NCBI GenBank assembly: GCA_905205065.1
Contig: CAJLCI010000008.1
Span: forward strand, 15,440-79,439
Reading direction: 5' to 3'
Length of the DNA stretch: 64,000 nt
Source: an uncultured Eubacteriales bacterium
GTDB taxonomy: Bacteria > Bacillota > Clostridia > Oscillospirales > CAG-272
Below, piece after piece: positions 49,092 to 57,962 of this stretch. How positions within the stretch are numbered: the first letter of the stretch is position 1; every line of letters begins with the position of its first letter. Position numbers and translations under genes: made by a program. The notes beneath the pieces were generated by a model. The model was not told the origin of the DNA, made no database searches, and saw only the letters and a list, made by a program, of their open reading frames with translations.

Positions 49092-49727
49092 TTAAAGTGC
49101 TTTAAGAAATCCGATCAGACGCTCGGCAATACGCCTGTTTCCGGCGTCGCTCGGATGAAGTCCGTCGGGAAGATATTTTTCCTTTATGACGTCTACGTCC
49201 GGTTGCATTCCGCTTACCGCAAATAAATCCAGAACCGGAACCGAATAAAATTCCGCAACCTCTTTGGCGGCAGCGACATAATCCTTGAGGGGTCTGCCGT
49301 TTCCAGGGCTCGGAACATTTTCCTCAGTTCTGTGAAGAGGCGTCATCACTACTATCCGGCCGTCGGGATATTTTTCAAGAAGTCCGCGGAGAAGCACATG
49401 CCACGCTCCGTAATAGGTATCACCGGTTCTGTCGTCAAAGCTTCCGAAAGGAGCTCTTCCGTGCCCGTAATCATTTGTACCTCCGAAAACTACAACCACG
49501 TCTGCATCATCGTCCATTGTAAGATATCTGTCGCAGAACGGATTCCCGAAATTCTCCTCATCGTCCTGGCGGGCGATTCTGGTTCCGCTTATGCCGTAGT
49601 TTCTTGCAGCTGCCAAACCGCATTCTGCGGCAATGACATTAGGATACATAAACTGCTCCTCGGAGGCGCCTACGCCTTCTGTAATGCTGTCTCCGAGAAA
49701 ATTGATTTTTTTGCCTTTGAGTTCCAT
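49092..49727 (-). CDS. SGNH/GDSL hydrolase, copy 1 of a tandem pair
   Basis: Paralogue of the gene at 48352, also 211 residues, with all catalytic blocks: GDSITEGVG, NYGISGTRIARQ, FGGTNDYGHGRAPFG and LPDGLHPSDAGN. The two copies differ mainly around residues 20-35 and 130-175, where substrate loops usually lie. Only 104 bases separate them. The upstream YerB gene ends 37 bases before its start, so it may be in that operon. Confidence 0.88.
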   Translation of the reverse strand: MELKGKKINFLGDSITEGVGASEEQFMYPNVIAAECGLAAARNYGISGTRIARQDDEENFGNPFCDRYLTMDDDADVVVVFGGTNDYGHGRAPFGSFDDRTGDTYYGAWHVLLRGLLEKYPDGRIVVMTPLHRTEENVPSPGNGRPLKDYVAAAKEVAEFYSVPVLDLFAVSGMQPDVDVIKEKYLPDGLHPSDAGNRRIAERLIGFLKAL

Positions 49728-49763
49728 AATAAAATCACGTCCTTAAAAAATATGATGTATTTG

Positions 49764-50936
49764 TCAGTTTATCGTTATTTCTGAAAGCGTACTATCGTCT
49801 ACAATGTTTACAAAGATAGTGCCGCAGTTCATCTTAAGCTCGCTGCCGTCCTCTTTTGTAAGCGTCATCGGTTCGTCCACTCCGGACTTTGACCAGGTTA
49901 CCGGAATATATTTTCCCTTAGAAATATAATACCCGTTTCCGGTACCGGTTGTATATACATTAATATGATTGTATGAATCTCCGCGGTTTTCGTGTCTGCA
50001 CGCAATAATCAGAACATTATCAAAGGAAAGCTGTTCGCCGGTTTCGCCATCAATGTGCTTTTCTCCGATAAACTGATAGCGAAGATACTTCTGCGAAGTT
50101 TCGTCATAGACATATTTTGGTTTGTGTACCGATGTGTAAGGAATTTCAACGGTTAGTGCTGCCGCGCCATCTGCTGAGGAATTCTGTTCTTCTGTATAAG
50201 GAATAAACTTAAAAGATGTTTCTCTGCCTTCAGAGATCTCGGTTCTGTATGCTTTCGATTCTACCGCGCTTTTCAGAAGCTCGCCGTTTGTCATTGCACT
50301 GTGCTCATATCCCATGCTTGACATACGGTTGGGATCACGAAAATACATATTTATACGCATACCGTCAAGATCGTCAATATTTCGCTCGTAAATATTGGTA
50401 TAAGCTTCTGTACTTCCTCCGATATGGACATAGATTGCGTCATGATTTGCTGCGAAATCAAGATAATATTCACGGCACGAACGGATAGATCCGACTGTCG
50501 TAAGCTTTTCGTAATCAGTCACAAGCATCATCAGTCTTGTAATTCCGCCCTCGACAGTGCATTCATAGATAGTGTCGGCGTACCTCAATCCTACCTGCGG
50601 ACACGCGACATGAATGTTGTTAATCATTATTGCTGCAGGACGCCTGCCATGAAGCTCCTCAGAATCCAAAGGAAGTCCTGTAAGTCTGTTTACAAGCTCA
50701 TAGTTATAAATCGAGCCGTCCGGCTCGGAAACCGTACCGAGGCCGGCTTCTGACGCAGACGGACTCATTGCCGCAACATTGTCCGCGCTGTCGTCGCTTT
50801 TTTGCTTCTCATTTTTACATCCGGAAAAAACTAACGAAGCCGAAAGAACAAGAATCGCACACCCCGCAACGACCGCTGCACGCCCCCGGTTTACGTGTTT
50901 ATGTCTGATTTCTTCAAGTGATGATTTATACGCCAT
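49764..50936 (-). CDS. YerB-like lipoprotein (DUF3048)
   Basis: Exported lipoprotein of 390 residues. A basic N-terminus and a hydrophobic segment end in the lipobox LVFSGC (Cys at about residue 40). The mature protein has the two DUF3048 parts: NRLTGLPLDSEELHGRRPAA, GGITRLMMLV and TTVGSIRSCREYYLDFA, then the C-terminal region (DNVLIIACRHE; GNGYYISKGKYIPVTWSK). The Bacillus YerB family is of uncertain role and probably acts on the outer face of the membrane. It is likely co-transcribed with the small gene upstream from the promoter at 51407-51435. Confidence 0.88.
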   Translation of the reverse strand: MAYKSSLEEIRHKHVNRGRAAVVAGCAILVLSASLVFSGCKNEKQKSDDSADNVAAMSPSASEAGLGTVSEPDGSIYNYELVNRLTGLPLDSEELHGRRPAAIMINNIHVACPQVGLRYADTIYECTVEGGITRLMMLVTDYEKLTTVGSIRSCREYYLDFAANHDAIYVHIGGSTEAYTNIYERNIDDLDGMRINMYFRDPNRMSSMGYEHSAMTNGELLKSAVESKAYRTEISEGRETSFKFIPYTEEQNSSADGAAALTVEIPYTSVHKPKYVYDETSQKYLRYQFIGEKHIDGETGEQLSFDNVLIIACRHENRGDSYNHINVYTTGTGNGYYISKGKYIPVTWSKSGVDEPMTLTKEDGSELKMNCGTIFVNIVDDSTLSEITIN

Positions 50937-50966
50937 TTGAAATCACACCTTTCACTCCTGCAGGAG

Positions 50967-51284
50967 TTATTTGCCCTCCGAGTTGAGCTTGTCAAGCCAG
51001 ATAAGTCCGACGTCCATAGCGTCGTAAAGACCGTTTTTATTAAACTGTTTGACTACTCTCTCGTGAGGAGGCTTTGAGGTATCGGTGTCGAGAATCTGAA
51101 CCAGAATCGCGTCGGGAATCTCTCTGTCCGAATTTTCAATGCTTTCCGGCTTCTTTGTAGACAGAATAAGCATGAACAGTATATATTTGTCGCTCATGCT
51201 GCCGTAGCAAATTGCATTTTTTTCTCTTATCAAAGGCTTTCCGCGGAATATAAGATACTTTGTCTTTTCTATATTTTCACCCAT
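50967..51284 (-). CDS. Conserved-looking hypothetical protein
   Basis: 105 residues from ATG 51284, preceded by GGAGAGTG; a longer frame to 51356 overlaps the leader. Soluble, with mixed alpha/beta character: YLIFRGKPLIREKNAICYG, YILFMLILSTKK, VQILDTD, YDAMDVGLIWLDKLN. No family recognised. It starts the transcript that continues into the YerB-like gene. Confidence 0.6.
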   Translation of the reverse strand: MGENIEKTKYLIFRGKPLIREKNAICYGSMSDKYILFMLILSTKKPESIENSDREIPDAILVQILDTDTSKPPHERVVKQFNKNGLYDAMDVGLIWLDKLNSEGK

Positions 51285-51406
51285 CAAAAACACTCTCCGA
51301 TTTATAATATATTGAATTAAAACGCCGCATTCAAAATCCGAAACCAAACAAAACACAATAACAAAATAAAAAACGTACAGCGAAGCGGCGACACAAATCC
51401 ATAAAT

Positions 51407-51435
51407 ATTATAATATTATTTTGTATTATTGTCAA
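51407..51435 (-). promoter_or_regulatory. Consensus promoter upstream of the YerB unit
   Basis: On the minus strand, TTGACA (51435-51430), exactly 17 bases, TATAAT (51412-51407). The leader to ATG 51284 is about 115 bases. Confidence 0.8.
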
Positions 51436-51543
51436 TACATATGCGCCATTTAATGGCGGCGGCCGCATGCAAAGCAATTATTGCAGTCCGGGAAGCTTTT
51501 ACACACGCATACACGGCATACACGGATGACAAAAAAGGAAAAA

Positions 51544-52542
51544 TCAATATTCGATTATCTCAAGCAAGCCTTCAGCGCCGAGCGAACGGGCTCCGTAATG
51601 ACGAGGTATATTCATCTCAGAATATTCAAACACTGAATTAGGGGATTTGGTAGTATACGCAAAATTGTAATATTCAGCCGCGATCTTCATCACTTCGGAA
51701 TTGTGCTGTCCTCCCGGATATGCAACAGAATCGCAAAGCTGTCCCGAAATCTTTTCGATTGTTTTCTGCGACTCCGAAAATTCATATCTCAGCTCCTGCT
51801 CATTAAGCTCAGTAAGGTTGCGGTGCGTTTTAGTATGAGAGCCGAATTTTACGAGCCCGCTATCCGCCATTTCCCGAATTTGAGCTTCACTCAGGTATCC
51901 TTCGGTACCGATGTTGTCCGCAATAAGGAAAATTGTCGCCTTTGCGCCGTGCTCTTTCAGAATGGGAAACATGTTTGTATAATTGTCCTCGTAGCCGTCG
52001 TCGAATGTCAGCGCAACGCTTTTTTTGTCATTTTTTGCATACTCGTCCGCAAACAGATATATATAATCATGCGCGTCGAGAACGTCAAGAGTTTTGGCGA
52101 AGCTTTCAGGCTTTACAAATAAATCGGTTTCGCTGCTGTACGGCTCATCGAGTATCAGATGGTACATGATCGCCGCAGGATAACCCCCATCCTCCGCATA
52201 TTTGTGCCAGGATTTATGGGCGGGTCTGGGTTCAGGTTCGGAAACGGTTTCGGGAAGAGTCAGTAAGCCGCCGGTATCGGCCTCTGAGCTTTCCGTGGAC
52301 GTATCAGTCTCAGATGTATTGTTATATTCAGTATCGGTATCCAAAAGCGCCGTGATATCCCGCTCTTCGGTAAACGGAAGTGTGTCATTCTGCCCGACCC
52401 CGCCAGTTTTTTGAGAGCATCCGCATAGAGTCAGAACCGCATCGATAAAGAGAATACCCAATATGAGTATAGCCGTTTTTCTGCAGAATTTTTTACTTTT
52501 TATGGAATTCCGACTTTTATCTAATACAGAACGTATATACAT
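51544..52542 (-). CDS. Polysaccharide deacetylase (CE4) lipoprotein
   Basis: Cell-surface deacetylase of 332 residues. The N-terminal hydrophobic segment ends in LTLCGCSQ, a likely lipobox. A Ser/Thr/Asp/Glu-rich linker (residues 50-110) is followed by the NodB domain: ALTFDDGYEDN (catalytic and metal Asp), FGSHTKTHRNLTEL (metal His pair) and VAYPGGQHN. Substrates in the family are peptidoglycan N-acetyl groups or xylan. Its start (52542) is adjacent to the sugar kinase stop, so the two are co-transcribed. Confidence 0.88.
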   Translation of the reverse strand: MYIRSVLDKSRNSIKSKKFCRKTAILILGILFIDAVLTLCGCSQKTGGVGQNDTLPFTEERDITALLDTDTEYNNTSETDTSTESSEADTGGLLTLPETVSEPEPRPAHKSWHKYAEDGGYPAAIMYHLILDEPYSSETDLFVKPESFAKTLDVLDAHDYIYLFADEYAKNDKKSVALTFDDGYEDNYTNMFPILKEHGAKATIFLIADNIGTEGYLSEAQIREMADSGLVKFGSHTKTHRNLTELNEQELRYEFSESQKTIEKISGQLCDSVAYPGGQHNSEVMKIAAEYYNFAYTTKSPNSVFEYSEMNIPRHYGARSLGAEGLLEIIEY

Positions 52543-53436
52543 TCAGACTCCCTTCTGCATCATATCCGTGACATCCCTGTCATACGGAATGGACGGCATA
52601 GCGCCTTTTCTGCTGACCGTGACGGCCGCCGCTGCCGCCGCTCTGAGAAGAGAGTGTTCCGGTGTCTGTCCTGATGCGTAGCTATGAAGAAAATATCCGG
52701 TAAAGGTGTCTCCCGCAGCCGTTGTATCCACCGCTTTGACGGGAATCGCCTCCTGAAACAGCCTGATTCCCGCGGAAGCAAAAACCGCTCCGTGCGAACC
52801 GAGAGTAAGAACAGCCTCCGCTTCCTCGTATCTTGACAGCAGCTCATCGCAGATGTCGTCGCTTTTATTCTTTCCGGTAATGGCTTCTCCTTCGATTTCA
52901 TTCAAAAAAAACAGACTCACTTTTTCAAGAGGAAGACCGCTTATGCTGTCATCTATCGGAGACGGATTAAAAGCTATTTTAAGTCCCTTTTCGTACGCCT
53001 TGTCAATTATATATCCGGTGTTGTTGATTTCATTCTGAAGAAGCACCCAGTCGTCCTCCTCAAAGCCTTCAAGCACCCTGTCGATCATCTGCTCTGTTAT
53101 CTGCCTGTTTGCTCCCGGATAAATTATAATGGAGTTTTGCCCTTCTTTGTCTACCTGAATAACAGCGTGTCCGCTTTCCGATTCGGACATGACTATATAT
53201 CGTGTATCTACTCCGCTGTCTTTCAATGCGTCAATCATAAATACTCCGTCATGGCCGGTCATTCCGGCATGACAAACTTTTGCCCCGGCTCTGGCAAGCG
53301 CCGTCGATTGATTCAGTCCCTTTCCACCGCAGAACCTGTCCCTTACTGAGGCGGATATAGTCTCACCGGGACGTACTATCTCGTTTACACGGTATACATA
53401 ATCTATGTTCAGTGAACCAAAGTTCAATATTCGCAT
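52543..53436 (-). CDS. PfkB-family sugar kinase (ribokinase-like)
   Basis: ATP-dependent kinase of 297 residues. NFGSLNIDYVYRVNEIVRPG and the first signature FCGGKGLNQSTALARAG are typical of ribokinase; the second signature DTTAAGDTFTGYFLHSYASG holds the catalytic Asp and anion hole. Ribose or a related sugar or nucleoside is likely; specificity cannot be read. ATG 53436 follows GGAAAGGAACGG. Confidence 0.87.
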   Translation of the reverse strand: MRILNFGSLNIDYVYRVNEIVRPGETISASVRDRFCGGKGLNQSTALARAGAKVCHAGMTGHDGVFMIDALKDSGVDTRYIVMSESESGHAVIQVDKEGQNSIIIYPGANRQITEQMIDRVLEGFEEDDWVLLQNEINNTGYIIDKAYEKGLKIAFNPSPIDDSISGLPLEKVSLFFLNEIEGEAITGKNKSDDICDELLSRYEEAEAVLTLGSHGAVFASAGIRLFQEAIPVKAVDTTAAGDTFTGYFLHSYASGQTPEHSLLRAAAAAAVTVSRKGAMPSIPYDRDVTDMMQKGV

Positions 53437-53515
53437 TTGTGTCCGTTCCTTTCCGCGGCGCTGCCGCGCTGTAATAAATCGCGATTATATGCCGCTGTAA
53501 TGAGCATATTCAGGC

Positions 53516-54463
53516 TCACTCATGGCAATAGATTTTTTTGTCGAGAGCATACACTCTGCCGCTGAACTGCCCTTTTTCCATTCCGTCGAGGTTTTCGGCA
53601 TATATCTCCATTCGGCTGTCTAAAAGATCGATGTATGAAAGAAGCTCCGCTTCTGCGCAGCAAGGTTTTACTGCAGCTCCGAATTCAGGCTCTCCGTGAT
53701 GTGAAAGTATCATATGCTGAAGAAGAACTGATTTTTCCTCCGGTATATTAAGCTCCGCTCCGATCTGCGCTATTTCCTGAGCGCACATAACAAGATGGCC
53801 GAGAAGCTGTCCCTTAACCGAATAATCCGTAACAATGCCGAGCTCCGACAGCGTAAATTCTTTATCCTTTGCAAAATCGTGAAGCAGTGTTCCGGAAATC
53901 AGCAGACTGCGGTTAATAACGTCGCCGTAAATACCTGAGAGAAAATCAGCTGTCCGGAGCATATTTGCGGTGTGCATCAAAAGTCCGGAAATAAAGCTGT
54001 GATGTACGCTTTTTGCGGCGGGAATCGATCGAAACGAGCTGCCGTGTCGTTCGAGCATCTTGAGACATACAGCCCTGTAATCCGCATCTGTAATTGAATC
54101 GACCGTATTCATTATGTAGCTATAGGTTTTTTGTGTATCGACCGGCGCAACCGGAACAAGCGCGGATATATCGTATGTATCTTCCGGTGCGGCAAGCCTG
54201 ATACGGCTGGCCATAAGCTGAAGAGTACTTTTATATTCGGACACCTCACCGCGGATTTTAATAACTTTCCCAGCGTCGGCGGTGCCAAGCGGTCCGGAGT
54301 AGTCCCACATTTTAACGTCGATGGCTCCGCTGCGGTCGGAAATCTGAGCGTTCAGAAAGGGCTTTCCGGCCGCTGATATCTTTGCATACGCTTCTTTAAG
54401 TATGTAGAAGCCTTCAACCTCATCTCCTACCTTCATATCGCATACTGATTTATTATATTCCAT
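53516..54463 (-). CDS. yhaM: YhaM-type 3'-5' exoribonuclease / HD-domain protein
   Basis: About 315 residues: an N-terminal OB-fold (GKPFLNAQISDRSGAIDVKM; IRGEVSEYKSTLQLM) and a C-terminal HD phosphohydrolase domain with His-Asp in GTLLHDFAKDKEF and a further metal pair in ILSHHGEPEFGA. Bacillus YhaM trims RNA and DNA from the 3' end. ATG 54463 is preferred, 14 bases after AAAGGAG; ATG 54502 has no ribosome-binding site. Confidence 0.85.
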   Translation of the reverse strand: MEYNKSVCDMKVGDEVEGFYILKEAYAKISAAGKPFLNAQISDRSGAIDVKMWDYSGPLGTADAGKVIKIRGEVSEYKSTLQLMASRIRLAAPEDTYDISALVPVAPVDTQKTYSYIMNTVDSITDADYRAVCLKMLERHGSSFRSIPAAKSVHHSFISGLLMHTANMLRTADFLSGIYGDVINRSLLISGTLLHDFAKDKEFTLSELGIVTDYSVKGQLLGHLVMCAQEIAQIGAELNIPEEKSVLLQHMILSHHGEPEFGAAVKPCCAEAELLSYIDLLDSRMEIYAENLDGMEKGQFSGRVYALDKKIYCHE

Positions 54464-54632
54464 ATTTATAGGTACAGCTCCTTTCCATTGTTCGGAATCC
54501 ATATCTTTATCATTACCTTTACGCCTGTAACGGCTGTAAGACCGCCGTCTTAAGGGGACAGAGGAATAACTTTTTTATTGTAACAGTATAACATATTTAC
54601 CATGAAAATACAATATGAATTTTTAAGTCCGA

Positions 54633-56297
54633 TTATTCAAATTCTTTTCCTAAATCTACAGTATATCTCCATTCGATCGAATCTCCGTCGGAGAGTATGT
54701 ATTCGGCACAGCTCAGCGAAGGACTTTCGCCGTTGACAAAATAAAGCCACCCTGAAAGATCTCCGAAATCAAATTCATATATGTTTGAGATTCCCGATAC
54801 ATAAACAGACGGCGCTCCCTTGGTATCAAAACTGATTCCGAATTTTTTTCCGGCTCTTTCAAGAACTTCATAGACAGTATCTCCGGAATTTATTCCGATT
54901 TCCGTTTCCGGCAGAATCACTCCGCCGTCGGGAATACGTTCATCACCGCTCTGTTCCGCAATGGATTCGCAGGAAATCGACAGCGTCACATATTGTGTGT
55001 ATCCTTCTTCGTTCTCTGATGAATAGTAATCGGAAACGGTCTGAAAATTGCTGAAATGCACGAATATAACTGCGGCCGCCGTGATCAGTATTACAAATAT
55101 GCAGTTTCCCTTGTTCAGACTCTTTTTCAGCGCAAGTACCGACAGAACAATTGCGGCGGCAGCCGTTGCCGCTGCGTATATCCATATTTTATAACTGAAG
55201 GTTCCGTCATTAAAGTCTCCCTTGTCGGATTTATCGCTTATGTCCGCTGCGCTTTCTCTCGTTTCGGCTGCGGTCTGTGTTTCGTTTATATTTTGTTCTT
55301 CCTGGTCTGACGGTGAACTCTGCGCCGCATTTTTCTGCATATCCGTATCAAAAATATACAAAGAACCGAGACCGTTTTCCTGTCTGTATGCTGATACCAT
55401 TGAATAGAATACCTGAACTGTCGCGTTTTGGTTATATCCGCCGCCGAGAGTATGCTCAAAGCTGCCGTCTTCAAGCTGATAAGCCATTATGGCGTCAAAC
55501 AGAGTATTATTTCCCTTTATAAACCGAGCGTCGGAAAAAGGATCTATTCCAAGCGCGGAAAGCGCGGTTACTACCTGAGCGGCGCTCTCCGGATTCTGCA
55601 CACCGTAACTGCTATAGCATCCTGTCTCAAGCTGCAGCTCCGAAAGAAGCCGGAGAGCATTGTCTGCCGCGTGCCGCACGTCAGTCATGTCATTATAATA
55701 CGGAGCAAGCGCTTGCAAAGTCATTGCCGTTACATCGGCATCGCTTTTATTTCCGGATACTGCCCATCCGCCGTCTTCAAGCTGCAAAGAAATGATTTTC
55801 TGAATAACTTCATCTGACGTAATGCTCTCCGCACGCAGTCCGTTTGAGAACAGATGAAGTCCGTATACGTAGCTCATAATACCCTGTTTTCCGACAGAAT
55901 CGTCAATAGCATTACGGACAAAATCGCTTTCTCCGCGTCCGCAGCCGTACAGCACAAGCGCATATTTCATCCTTGAAGAGGCGGATGATATTTCATTTTT
56001 CTCAAGATATTCCTCAAGCGCATCAGCATAGCCAGAGAAATCTATATTTTTATTATATTGCAGAAGTCCGACAATATACCACTCCGAAGTTGTACCGGCG
56101 CCATCGGTCAAAACCGTATCAACCCATTCCTGGAGCGATTCGGCTCCGCTTTGATGAAGTGAAAATTCAATTATACTATCGGCCGTTTCTCTTGCACCGG
56201 CGGACGTCGCAAAGACCGCCTGCCCGGTACACAGCGTGACGGCTGCAAGAATCGCCGCAGTAAATACGCTGAATAATTTTTTTATCTTTACAATCAT
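54633..56297 (-). CDS. Exported alpha/alpha-toroid plus DUF4430 protein (intrinsic-factor-like layout)
   Basis: About 554 residues from ATG 56297. Signal peptide KLFSVFTAAILAAVTLCTGQ. Residues 30-330 are prenyltransferase/terpene-cyclase-like helical repeats (SLQLEDGGWAVSGNKSDADV, YQLEDGSFEHTLGGGYNQNA), i.e. an alpha/alpha toroid. An acidic linker is followed by two membrane segments (about residues 373-390 and 396-412). The C-terminal domain is DUF4430 (TVYEVLERAGKKFGISFDTK; GWLYFVNGE). Toroid plus DUF4430 is also the layout of vertebrate intrinsic factor and transcobalamin, so corrinoid binding is a fair guess. The leader carries a promoter and a 16-bp repeat array. Confidence 0.72.
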   Translation of the reverse strand: MIVKIKKLFSVFTAAILAAVTLCTGQAVFATSAGARETADSIIEFSLHQSGAESLQEWVDTVLTDGAGTTSEWYIVGLLQYNKNIDFSGYADALEEYLEKNEISSASSRMKYALVLYGCGRGESDFVRNAIDDSVGKQGIMSYVYGLHLFSNGLRAESITSDEVIQKIISLQLEDGGWAVSGNKSDADVTAMTLQALAPYYNDMTDVRHAADNALRLLSELQLETGCYSSYGVQNPESAAQVVTALSALGIDPFSDARFIKGNNTLFDAIMAYQLEDGSFEHTLGGGYNQNATVQVFYSMVSAYRQENGLGSLYIFDTDMQKNAAQSSPSDQEEQNINETQTAAETRESAADISDKSDKGDFNDGTFSYKIWIYAAATAAAAIVLSVLALKKSLNKGNCIFVILITAAAVIFVHFSNFQTVSDYYSSENEEGYTQYVTLSISCESIAEQSGDERIPDGGVILPETEIGINSGDTVYEVLERAGKKFGISFDTKGAPSVYVSGISNIYEFDFGDLSGWLYFVNGESPSLSCAEYILSDGDSIEWRYTVDLGKEFE

Positions 56298-56462
56298 ATT
56301 ATTACCATACCTTTTTTGCATACTTAAAGCCGAAATTCTTTTATTGCAGTAAAATTCATAACTGCCAGACTTAAAATCAGAAAAGGACGGACGGCCTGAC
56401 AGCCTGCCGAAAACTATACATATACTCTGACACTGTTTTTAATTTGCACGGCTATTAATCAG

Positions 56463-56746
56463 CGATGCTTTCACCCGGCGGAGCTTTTAATCTCAGGTGA
56501 TTCTAATTGTCGGTGCTTTTAATCAGGCGGTACTTTTAAGTTCCAGTGATTCTAATCGGTGGAGCTTTTAACTTTAAGTGCTTCTAATCGGCAGTGCTTT
56601 TAACCTCCAGTACTCCTAACCGGCGGAGCTTTTAACCTCCAGTACTTCTAACCGGCAGTGCTTTTAACTTTAAGTGCTTCTAATCGGCAGTGCTTTTAAT
56701 CTCCAGTACTTCTAACCGGCAATGTTTTTAATCTACACTGTTTTTA
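56463..56746 (-). repeat. Tandem array of degenerate 16-bp units
   Basis: About 17 units, two alternating forms: CGGCAGTGCTTTTAAC and CTCCAGTACTTCTAAC (others TTTAAGTGCTTCTAAT and CGGCGGAGCTTTTAAC). It fills the transcribed leader of the toroid-DUF4430 gene. CGGAGCTTTTAAT recurs in the array at 63832-64000. Confidence 0.88.
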
Positions 56747-56758
56747 TATCCGTTCTGT

Positions 56759-56787
56759 ATGATAACACGGTAAAAACAGATTGTCAA
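56759..56787 (-). promoter_or_regulatory. Promoter upstream of the 16-bp array
   Basis: On the minus strand, TTGACA (56787-56782), exactly 17 bases, TATCAT (56764-56759). The transcript would carry the array in a leader of about 455 bases before ATG 56297. Confidence 0.7.
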
Positions 56788-56913
56788 TAGAAGCATCGAA
56801 AGACGGCCTGCAAAAATTTACTTGCAAGCATTTTGATTTTATAGTAAAATAATCTTATATAATTTCACAAATCAATAAAGGTTAAAATTTTAAAATTAAG
56901 GATAATAAAAATT

Positions 56914-57915
56914 GTGTATAGTCTTGATAATACCCTAAAAAATGTACTCAAAATTTTAAATGACACGGATGGATATGTAACTTGTGACAGCATATGCCGA
57001 AGCCTTGGTACAAGCGGTGAGGATGTCGCCGATGCAGTAAGATTGCTGAAGGCGGAAGGATATACGATACATACATCCTCCTGCGACAGCAACAGCTTCT
57101 GTCTGATGCCCGATACGGATGTCCGTATGCTCACAGAGCTTAACGACCTTATTTCGCCGGCGAGAATTAAAACGGTTTTTCCATTTAAGACTTTAGGCTC
57201 AACAAACAGCTTTCTTAAAAGTCTCGCTGAAAATGGAGCCGCGGACGGTTCTACAATAATAGCATCGGCGCAGACAAAAGGCAGAGGACGGCGGGGTAAC
57301 AGCTTTCTTTCTCCTGATGACAAAGGGCTCTATCTCTCATTTCTTATGAGACCGCATACCTCTCCGGCTGATACGGCATCAATTACCGCATGGACAGCGG
57401 CAGCCGCGTCGTCCGCAATTTACACTGTCTGCGGTGTACAGTCCGGTATAAAATGGGTAAACGATCTTGTTATGAACGGAAAAAAAATCTGTGGCATTCT
57501 GACCGAAATATCTACCGACTGTGAAACCATGCAGGTTCAATATGTTGTAATAGGAATCGGAATAAATATCGCTGAAACAGTTTTTCCGGACAGCATTTCC
57601 TCCGTTGCTTCTTCTATTCTTCTTGAAACCGGAAAAAAAGTCAGACGCGCGGAGCTTGCCGCAGAAATCATAAAAGAGCTTGATAATCTCCGTTCGGCGT
57701 GGCCGTATAAAAAAGAAGTGTATTTAAGCAGCTACCGCAGGCTCTGTATAACGACGGGGAAGCAGGTATGCGTAATATCCGACGGTGAAAATAAAACGGC
57801 TTATGCGGAGAAAATAAACGACGATTTTTCACTTCGTTTGCGTTATCCTGACGGCTCCCTCCGCGATGCTTCAGGCGGTGAGATCTCTGTAAGAGGATTT
57901 GAAGGATATGTATGA
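56914..57915 (+). CDS. birA: Biotin-protein ligase / biotin repressor
   Basis: Activates biotin as biotinyl-AMP and attaches it to carboxylase carriers; with its N-terminal helix-turn-helix it can also repress biotin genes. 333 residues: wHTH (residues 1-60), FPFKTLGSTNSFLKSL, the biotin loop TKGRGRRGNSFLSP, GIKWVNDLVMNGKKICGIL, and the small C-terminal SH3-like domain (ITTGKQVCVISD). Start GTG 56914, 11 bases after AAGGA. Confidence 0.93.
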   Translation: MYSLDNTLKNVLKILNDTDGYVTCDSICRSLGTSGEDVADAVRLLKAEGYTIHTSSCDSNSFCLMPDTDVRMLTELNDLISPARIKTVFPFKTLGSTNSFLKSLAENGAADGSTIIASAQTKGRGRRGNSFLSPDDKGLYLSFLMRPHTSPADTASITAWTAAAASSAIYTVCGVQSGIKWVNDLVMNGKKICGILTEISTDCETMQVQYVVIGIGINIAETVFPDSISSVASSILLETGKKVRRAELAAEIIKELDNLRSAWPYKKEVYLSSYRRLCITTGKQVCVISDGENKTAYAEKINDDFSLRLRYPDGSLRDASGGEISVRGFEGYV

Positions 57916-57962
57916 CAAGTCACTTTTAATAAATTTTATTTTAGGTGTTATTAGGTGTCAAT

